Source: Oscillospiraceae bacterium (lineage in GTDB: Bacteria > Bacillota > Clostridia > Oscillospirales > Oscillospiraceae). Taken from it: a stretch of 64,000 nt of DNA. Under the pieces are notes generated by a model. That model was not told where the DNA came from and made no database searches. It worked only from the letters and a program-made list of their open reading frames with translations. Shown piece by piece: positions 58,118-64,000 of the stretch. A program made the translations under genes and the position numbers. The number at the start of each line of letters is the position of its first letter. Within the stretch, counting starts at the first letter, position 1. Location: contig CAKASQ030000078.1 in assembly GCA_916988195.3 (NCBI GenBank), positions 1-64,000 of the forward strand. The letters run 5' to 3'.

Positions 58118-60745
58118 TTACTCTGCCAAGCCGTATTTGGTCTTGATCCGGTCGAGCTTTTCGAGCATGGGTTCGGCAATCAACCACAGGAAGAAAAACG
58201 TGGCAATGGCGCGCACCAGATCGACCGGAAGGCCGGTGACGTAGTAGCTTAAAATAATTTTCCAGTTGATCGTGTGCGCCCACATGAGGGCAGACGCGGG
58301 ATTCATAATGCCGCCATACACGATGGTCGAGCAGATCACGCCGAAGATGCAAAGGCTCAGCCGCCCGCGCCGCAGAACGCCTTTGCGGTACAAGACACCT
58401 GCCAGCCAGCCGATGATACCCATCGAGAACATCTGCCACGGCGTCCAAGGTCCTTGTGAAAACAGCATATTCGAGACCAGCATGGTCATCGCGCCGACCA
58501 GAAAGCCCGTTTCGCCGCCAAAGGCCACGCCTGCCAGAATCGTCATGGCAACGACCGGCTTGAACTCCGGCAGCATGAAGAACGCAGCGCGTCCTGCCAC
58601 ATTCAGCGCAACGAGCACGGCAATGAGCACTAGCTCCCGCGCCTGCGGCTTTCTGCCCTCGAAAATCAGGAAGAACGGCAGCATACATTCGAGCAGAATG
58701 AGCAGCGAAATGAAGTAATATTTTCGCCCCGCGAAGTAGTACACGCCGACAAACAATGTCAGAGGAATCAAAAGCAGGATGAGCAGCGTGGCAGTCACGG
58801 TGCGCTTTTGGAGCTTGCGTTTTTCCACGGGCGTTTGAATCAGGTAATCCGGACGTTCAGCCTTCCGGCCAATGGATAGCGCAAACACAAGAAGCGCGGC
58901 AAGCAAAATGCCGTAGAGCTTGAGCTGCCCACCTGCCAGCGCGGTCATGCCGTTCGCGTCGATGAGCTTTGTGAGGTCTGTCACGCCGATGGCCTGCGCG
59001 ATGAGCGCCAGTGAAGCAATGCCGGACACGGCGGCAAGTATTTTTCGCCAGACCGGGAGCTTTTTCACCGTCCGCGTCTCTTTCTCCGGCGCGGGCGGGA
59101 TGCGCTGGTATTCCGGCAGCGCCGGTTCCGGCTCAAGCACGCCGCCGCAGGCCATAATCACATCCTCTGGCGTGACCGCTGCGGGCAGGATGTCGCGGGC
59201 AATGCGATTTGCCGCCGTCGTGTAGAAACTATTGCCGGAGAAGAACGTTCTCGGTTCGGCTTCGGTGACGATGCTGCCGTCAAAAACCAGGGCGCAGCGG
59301 TCGGCGTATTTCGCGCAGAACTCGATGTCGTGACTGACCATGAGGATCGCTACGCCGGACGCTTGCAGCGTCCTTAAAATCTGCCCGAAAACCTGTTTGA
59401 ACTCCGCGTCCAACCCCTTTGTCGGCTCGTCAAGGAGCAGGATGTCCGGGTTCAGAAGCAGGATTTTTGCCAGCGCCGCGCGCTGCTGTTCACCGCCGGA
59501 AAGGTCATACGGATGGCGGTCGAGCAGCTCCGTCAGTTTGCAAAGAGAAACAACCTGTGCAAGCCGCTCGGTTTTGCGTTCGGATTTTGGTAAAATCTCC
59601 AGCAAATCTTCACGCACCGTGGATTTCACAAAAAGCGCCTGCGGATTCTGCGGCAGCATTCCGACGCTGCCGCTGATAGTCAATTCCCCTCGATACGGCT
59701 TTTGCAGGCTTGCCAGCAGCTTGAGCGTAGTCGTTTTGCCCGTGCCGTTGCCGCCAAGCAGGGTCAGAAATTCGCCCTTGTGCAGCTCCAAGGACAAGCC
59801 TTTCACGACATCGGGCAGGTCTTTGTCATACTTGAACCAGAGTTCCCGCGCCGAGACAACGGTTTCCGTGTCCGGTGCGTTTTTATTTTCTTCTGGGATA
59901 GGCTGCAATTCATGCGTTTTTGCATAGTCGAGCAGCCAGTTTCGGCCGTCGCAGACGGATACCGGACAAGTCACCGTAGAATCCGTAGCGCTCCAGATGC
60001 GCATGGCGGCGGGCATGGCGAGGAACATCGCGTTCCCACTGCTTTTCAGCTCCGCGCCCACTTCGGCGGGCGTGCCGGTGCAAAGGAGCTTGCCGCCGTC
60101 CATGACCGCGACACGCGACGCAAAGGAGAACGCTTCTTCCAGACGATGTTCGGTCAGGAGGATGGTCGTTCCCAATTCGCGGTTGATCTTGCCAAGCGTC
60201 GCAAGAAAATCCGACGCGGCAATCGGGTCAAGCTGGCTCGTCGGCTCGTCCAAAATCAGCACCTTTGGCTGCAAAACCATCACCGCCGCTAGGTTTAAGA
60301 GCTGTTTCTGGCCGCCGGACAGCTCTGTGACCGGCCTATAAAACCATTCCTGAATCCCGAAAAACGATGCCATTTCCGCAACGCGGCGGCGGATGGTCGG
60401 CGTGTCACAGCCGAGGGATTCCAGCCCGAACGCCAGCTCGTGCCAGACCTTGTCGGTCGCGATCTGATTCTCCGGACTTTGCTGCACAAAGCCGATCTTC
60501 TCGGCCTGTTCGCGTTGGTCTAGGGAATCAAGATTTCTGCCATCGAACAGGATCTCGCCGCTTCTGCGGCCATGCGGCGCGAGAACGGTTTTGAGCTGCC
60601 GCAGAAGCGTACTTTTGCCGCAGCCCGAGGGACCGCAAAGCACCAGAAACTCCCCCGGTCGGACAGACAGTGTGAGGTCGGAAATTGCGTTCTTTTCCTG
60701 TTCCGGATACGCAAAATTCAGATGGTTGATTGTAAAGAGTTCCAC
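58118..60745 (-). CDS. Fused ECF vitamin transporter: two ATPase domains plus S component
   Basis: An 875-residue single chain. ATPase 1 (1-250): GPSGCGKSTLL, signature LSGGQKQLLNLAA, LILDEPTSQLDP. ATPase 2 (about 290-500): GGNGTGKTTTLK, LSGGEQQRAALAK, ILLLDEPTKGLDAE. The C-terminal 300 residues have about eight membrane helices, of which the last six (LVLIAVLVALNVAGRAAFF, GVAFGGETGFLVGAMTMLVSN, QMFSMGIIGWLAGVLY) look like an ECF S component. Normally these are three proteins. With EcfT encoded upstream (28-bp overlap) the importer is complete. Substrate probably cobalamin, from the DUF4430 neighbour. Confidence 0.88.
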   Translation of the reverse strand: MELFTINHLNFAYPEQEKNAISDLTLSVRPGEFLVLCGPSGCGKSTLLRQLKTVLAPHGRRSGEILFDGRNLDSLDQREQAEKIGFVQQSPENQIATDKVWHELAFGLESLGCDTPTIRRRVAEMASFFGIQEWFYRPVTELSGGQKQLLNLAAVMVLQPKVLILDEPTSQLDPIAASDFLATLGKINRELGTTILLTEHRLEEAFSFASRVAVMDGGKLLCTGTPAEVGAELKSSGNAMFLAMPAAMRIWSATDSTVTCPVSVCDGRNWLLDYAKTHELQPIPEENKNAPDTETVVSARELWFKYDKDLPDVVKGLSLELHKGEFLTLLGGNGTGKTTTLKLLASLQKPYRGELTISGSVGMLPQNPQALFVKSTVREDLLEILPKSERKTERLAQVVSLCKLTELLDRHPYDLSGGEQQRAALAKILLLNPDILLLDEPTKGLDAEFKQVFGQILRTLQASGVAILMVSHDIEFCAKYADRCALVFDGSIVTEAEPRTFFSGNSFYTTAANRIARDILPAAVTPEDVIMACGGVLEPEPALPEYQRIPPAPEKETRTVKKLPVWRKILAAVSGIASLALIAQAIGVTDLTKLIDANGMTALAGGQLKLYGILLAALLVFALSIGRKAERPDYLIQTPVEKRKLQKRTVTATLLILLLIPLTLFVGVYYFAGRKYYFISLLILLECMLPFFLIFEGRKPQARELVLIAVLVALNVAGRAAFFMLPEFKPVVAMTILAGVAFGGETGFLVGAMTMLVSNMLFSQGPWTPWQMFSMGIIGWLAGVLYRKGVLRRGRLSLCIFGVICSTIVYGGIMNPASALMWAHTINWKIILSYYVTGLPVDLVRAIATFFFLWLIAEPMLEKLDRIKTKYGLAE

Positions 60746-61614
60746 TGTCTGTCCTCCTTCCGATCAAGAATCACCGGCGTCAGCACCAGTGCGAGATAAA
60801 CACACATGAAGCTCACGGTCATGGGCGTCCATGCGGCAGTTTTCACAGTCGGATAGTAGCGGAAATACGTGCCGCCTGCCATCCAGCCGGAAACGAGATA
60901 CGTGCCGCAGAAGATCAGCCACGCAAGCGCGGCTTTATCACGCTCATCGAAACGATAAATCGAGAACGCCGTGCGTCCGGGCAATCCGTAGCCGCGCGAC
61001 CGCATGGAATCCGCTGTTTCAATCGCGTTCTCAAGTGACCACGTTACCATGATGGAGAAGATTTTGACGGCGTTCCCGACTCTTTGGAACACGCTGCCGT
61101 TCTTCGTGTCGCGCCCGATGCACGCCTGCGCCTCGGAGACGACCTGCATCTGCGCCTTGAACTTCGGGATAAAACGCAGCGCCATGGAGAGCACAAGAGA
61201 CAGCGCTGGGATGACGCGCCCAAACAGATAGACAAACTTGTCCGAAGACATGATTTCGTTGTAGCTGGAAAACCAGAGCACAACTGACGCGAGCATGACC
61301 GCCGCGGCCACACCGTAGAACATGGATTCGAGCGTCAGCGGATTGCCGCTGGGCAAATACGTCAGTATCGTTTGACCTTCGTGATTGAACGCCGGGTTGA
61401 CGAGCGCGGCAAGCGCCGCCATGGGAAGCAGTCCCATGACGGCAAAGCGCACCGCTTTTCTGCCCTTGAGATAGATGTCATACGCCAGCGCACCGGTCAA
61501 GGAAATTGCCAGATAGACCGGGTGCATCAGGCACATTGAAAAAAGCAGGACGAGCGCGTAGTATAAAAAATTGATCGTCGGATGGTAGCCTGAAAAGGCG
61601 TCTTTGTTTCTCAT
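60718..61614 (-). CDS. EcfT transmembrane component of the ECF importer
   Basis: A 298-residue CbiQ/EcfT-family protein. Helices at the N-terminus (INFLYYALVLLFSMCLMHPVYL) and the cytoplasmic coupling region with ALRFIPKFKAQMQVVSEAQ and ADSMRSRGYGLPG, the Ala-Arg-Gly motif that docks onto the ATPases. It links ATP hydrolysis to toppling of the S component. Overlaps its neighbours on both sides (4 and 28 bp). Confidence 0.9.
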   Translation of the reverse strand: MRNKDAFSGYHPTINFLYYALVLLFSMCLMHPVYLAISLTGALAYDIYLKGRKAVRFAVMGLLPMAALAALVNPAFNHEGQTILTYLPSGNPLTLESMFYGVAAAVMLASVVLWFSSYNEIMSSDKFVYLFGRVIPALSLVLSMALRFIPKFKAQMQVVSEAQACIGRDTKNGSVFQRVGNAVKIFSIMVTWSLENAIETADSMRSRGYGLPGRTAFSIYRFDERDKAALAWLIFCGTYLVSGWMAGGTYFRYYPTVKTAAWTPMTVSFMCVYLALVLTPVILDRKEDRQWNSLQSTI

Positions 61615-62483
61615 TCGCTTCCAGTCGCGTAGCCGCCGCCCACATCATCTCCGAGGTCACAGGTATAGACCCACTCAATCACGTCGCCGTTTTGAAGCTG
61701 GTAGCGGCTGCATCCGTAATTGGGGAACCAGCCGTTGACCTTGTACATCCAACCGGAAGTGTTACCAACGTCAAACTCATAGAGATTATTGATTCCTTCG
61801 ATATAGGCGGAATTGTAGATCGGCGTGTTCTCAAATTCCATGTGGATCTTCTGCTGCTTGCAGGTGCGCTGTAAGATGTTAAAAACGCTCTCGCCCTCAT
61901 AAAATGTGACGGTCATTGGTTCCAGGATCCAGCCGTCCTCCGGCACCAGTTCGCGCTTTTCCTTCTTACAAAGGTCCATATTGTCGAGAATCGTGGCGCA
62001 GGAGATGGAGAGGGTGCAGGTGTATTCCGCATCGCCAATTTCCACGTCCTCCGGCTCGACCGGGATGGGCTTTCCCTCCGGCACGGGGTCCGTCTGGTAC
62101 TTGTCCTTGCCCGTGCCGGTGTCGATCAGCATGCCGCCCACTTCTTCATATTCGCCGGTTGCACTTGCCTGGATTTCCTCCGGCGAAACGTATTCTGGCT
62201 GTTCGGTATTAGCCTGTGCAGATTCTCCCGTCTGCGGGGCGCCAGACGGCTCTGGTGTGCTTTCGGCGGGTGTCTCTACCGGTCCCGTCTCAACGTCATC
62301 CGGCACGTCTGCCGCCGCTGTGTCCTGCTCCGGTGCCTCCACCGGAGCGGCAACGGTCGGCTGTTCCGACGTGTCTTTCTGTTTCGGCATATCCCGGTCG
62401 CCAAATGTAAAGGCCGCAGCCAGCGCCAGAACGATCAATACCGGAACAATGATTTTCCATTTGTGTTTCTGCCAAAATTTCAT
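61611..62483 (-). CDS. Membrane-anchored DUF4430 protein (transcobalamin beta-domain-like)
   Basis: A 290-residue protein. One N-terminal transmembrane helix (IIVPVLIVLALAAAFTFG), a long Pro/Glu/Thr-rich spacer (35-130) and a C-terminal DUF4430 domain with FYEGESVFNILQRTC, NTSGWMYKVNGWFPN and LQNGDVIEWVYT. DUF4430 is the family of the C-terminal domain of human transcobalamin and intrinsic factor, where it covers one face of B12. It probably presents a corrinoid to the transporter encoded downstream. Four-base overlap with ecfT. Confidence 0.87.
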   Translation of the reverse strand: MKFWQKHKWKIIVPVLIVLALAAAFTFGDRDMPKQKDTSEQPTVAAPVEAPEQDTAAADVPDDVETGPVETPAESTPEPSGAPQTGESAQANTEQPEYVSPEEIQASATGEYEEVGGMLIDTGTGKDKYQTDPVPEGKPIPVEPEDVEIGDAEYTCTLSISCATILDNMDLCKKEKRELVPEDGWILEPMTVTFYEGESVFNILQRTCKQQKIHMEFENTPIYNSAYIEGINNLYEFDVGNTSGWMYKVNGWFPNYGCSRYQLQNGDVIEWVYTCDLGDDVGGGYATGSE

Positions 62484-62484
62484 G

Positions 62485-64000
62485 TTAAATCAACTCCGCA
62501 GCGGTCAACATATTGTAAAGCATCTGTGCAATTTCGCAGCGCAGAATCGCCTTTGTAGGTTCGATATTGAGGTCGCTCTGGTCGAGGATATTGACGGAGT
62601 AGCAGAACGCCATCGGTTCCTTCGCCCAGGATGCCACGCTGCGGTAATCTCCGAACTGCGCCAGCATATCCTTTGTCGCTGCCGCGCCCATCGACGTATC
62701 AAGGCCACACAGTTTTGCGGCACGGGCGACCATCGCGGCGGCCTCCTGCCGGGTGATGGTGCCGTCCGGATTAAACTTGCCGCTGCCAACACCGTTGACA
62801 ATGCCGCTGCTGTTGGCTGTGCCGATGTAACCGGCGTACCATTTGGAGCTGGGAACATCGGTAAAGACTTTTGTATCCTTTGCAGCCAGACCGAGGGCGC
62901 GGGTGACGATGGCGGCAAATTCTGCGCGCGTCATGGTCTTGTTGGGCATAAACGTGCCTTGCCCCATGCCGTTGATGATGCCGCGGGAGGCAAGCGCTTC
63001 AATGGCGGTCTGGTTGGCGTGGTTTTTGACGTCCGAGAACGTTGTGCCGGGCGCGCTCACAGCGGGGACGCTGACGGACGCGTCGGCATTGCCTTTTTTG
63101 ACGGTGGTGCTGGGCTTTGTAGTAGCCTTCGTGACATCGCCCATGCGGTACAGGCTGTTCTTGCCGTTTTCTGCGCGGTCGATGGCAACGAGGGCATAGA
63201 AGCCCTGCTCGGCGGACATCTGGTTATTGCCATCTGAACCGTCAAGGACATGGTAGAACCCGCCGTTTGCCTGCCGGAAGGACAGGAGGTTTTCTGTCAG
63301 CGTGTGGCCGTTTTTCACAAAGCGGCTGTCATCCAGAGAAATCCCAAGCTCGCAGAGCGCAACAACAACCTGCGCGACAGATTCGACGTTCGTCGTTCCC
63401 CATGAGGAGAATCCACCTTTATTATCCTGCACTTTGGAGAGGTAGGTCAGGGCTTTGTCTGTTGCGCTCTTGACCGCTTTCTGGTCCTGATATTTTGCCA
63501 ACGCCTGCAAGGCCATGGCGGTGATGTCTACATCGGATTCTCCGGTGCCGGTCAGACTCCAGCCGCCGTCCTTCATCTGATTCTTGATGATCTCATCGAT
63601 GTAAAGCTGGCGCGTGGCCTGCGTCTTTGCGGTGGGATTTTTGGGAATCTCGTAATTGCCGGAATCCAGCGCGATCAATGCCCAAATGGGACCGTTCAGA
63701 CCCTGCCAGATGGTCTTTTCAAAATCGCCCAGCGGCATTAAAAGGTTGTAGCCCGCGACCTTGGACGGATCGCGTCCAATGGCGGTCAGCGCGAGGATGA
63801 CGCGGGAATACTCGGTGTATTTTCTTTCATGCAGCACGCCAGAGCAGTTTTTCACATACTTTTCAACGCGCGTGTAATATTCGTCATAATAGTCTGCGGG
63901 AACGGAATACCCGGAACGGGCAAGACCGATGACTGCCCATTCGCCGCCGATGGAGCCGACTTCCGGAGACTTCACGGAAGAGAGCATAAAAGCGGCGCTT
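62485..64000 (-). CDS. SLH-anchored alpha/alpha-barrel protein, incomplete at the window edge
   Basis: At least 504 residues; the frame stays open to base 64000 so the N-terminus is missing. The first 290 residues are repeated helical hairpins with motifs such as GLNGPIWALIALDSGNYEI, QMKDGGWSLTGTG, DVDITAMALQAL and GGFSSWGTTNVESVAQVV, the prenyltransferase/squalene-cyclase type alpha6/alpha6 barrel that also forms the alpha domain of intrinsic factor. Three SLH domains follow (FSDVKNHANQTAIEALASRG, FTDVPSSKWYAGYIG, GDYRSVASWAKEPMAFC). It probably captures substrate at the wall and passes it to the DUF4430 protein, whose gene begins one base later. Confidence 0.87.
   Translation of the reverse strand, partial: SAAFMLSSVKSPEVGSIGGEWAVIGLARSGYSVPADYYDEYYTRVEKYVKNCSGVLHERKYTEYSRVILALTAIGRDPSKVAGYNLLMPLGDFEKTIWQGLNGPIWALIALDSGNYEIPKNPTAKTQATRQLYIDEIIKNQMKDGGWSLTGTGESDVDITAMALQALAKYQDQKAVKSATDKALTYLSKVQDNKGGFSSWGTTNVESVAQVVVALCELGISLDDSRFVKNGHTLTENLLSFRQANGGFYHVLDGSDGNNQMSAEQGFYALVAIDRAENGKNSLYRMGDVTKATTKPSTTVKKGNADASVSVPAVSAPGTTFSDVKNHANQTAIEALASRGIINGMGQGTFMPNKTMTRAEFAAIVTRALGLAAKDTKVFTDVPSSKWYAGYIGTANSSGIVNGVGSGKFNPDGTITRQEAAAMVARAAKLCGLDTSMGAAATKDMLAQFGDYRSVASWAKEPMAFCYSVNILDQSDLNIEPTKAILRCEIAQMLYNMLTAAELI

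Overview
The window reads as a chromosome segment from a Gram-positive anaerobe of the Clostridia, most likely a gut Oscillospiraceae-type bacterium. This rests on the YesM/YesN-type two-component system, lipoproteins with Gram-positive lipoboxes, S-layer-homology (SLH) proteins, ECF-type vitamin transport, strong AGGAGG ribosome binding sites, and an integrative conjugative element (ICE) of the PrgI/VirB4/Maff2/PcfB type common in that group. Species cannot be named from the sequence.

Region 1 (1-14.26 kb) looks like host chromosome. A leftward operon encodes a substrate-binding lipoprotein, a YesM-type histidine kinase and a YesN/AraC-type response regulator. It diverges from a rightward ABC importer (lipoprotein, fused double permease, ATPase), followed by beta-phosphoglucomutase and alpha-phosphohexomutase. 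The plausible reading is sensing and uptake of a phosphorylated sugar, although the transporter family is usually labelled iron(III). Then come an Fe-S aldo/keto reductase, greA and trmO. Three roughly 105-bp palindromic repeats and one 20-bp remnant lie between these genes and nowhere else in the window.

Region 2 (14.3-18.9 kb) is a patchwork of mobile DNA: a small secreted protein, a sigma-like regulator, an excisionase and a tyrosine integrase. These are followed by the 3' half of a tRNA-Met gene (probable attachment site), the tail of an unknown broken gene, and a truncated recombinase.

Region 3 (18.9 to about 58 kb) is an ICE transcribed mostly leftwards. It has a large serine recombinase, a NlpC/P60 cell-wall hydrolase, VirB4, PrgI, a VirB6-like membrane protein, Maff2, VirD4, PcfB, relaxase, MobC and a probable oriT. 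Rightward toxin-antitoxin units sit between the transfer genes. Next is a tightly overlapping cargo and maintenance operon: two DNA methyltransferases, a PP-loop (PAPS-reductase-like) protein, MetK, a gamma-glutamylcyclotransferase-like protein and an amidoligase, a ParM/ParR-like pair, and SSB. A group of five secreted or membrane-anchored surface proteins, a DinG-type helicase, a sigma-like factor and a LexA-like repressor follow. Four transfer genes appear to start at AUC codons behind near-perfect Shine-Dalgarno sites, and six cargo junctions share one 11-nt overlap design.

Region 4 (58.1-64 kb) is a leftward operon that runs off the right edge. It encodes an SLH-anchored alpha/alpha-barrel protein, a membrane-anchored DUF4430 (transcobalamin beta-domain-like) protein, EcfT, and a single polypeptide fusing both ECF ATPases to an S component. 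It looks like a bacterial analogue of intrinsic-factor capture feeding an ECF vitamin importer, with cobalamin the most likely substrate. Whether it is ICE cargo or chromosome cannot be settled here.
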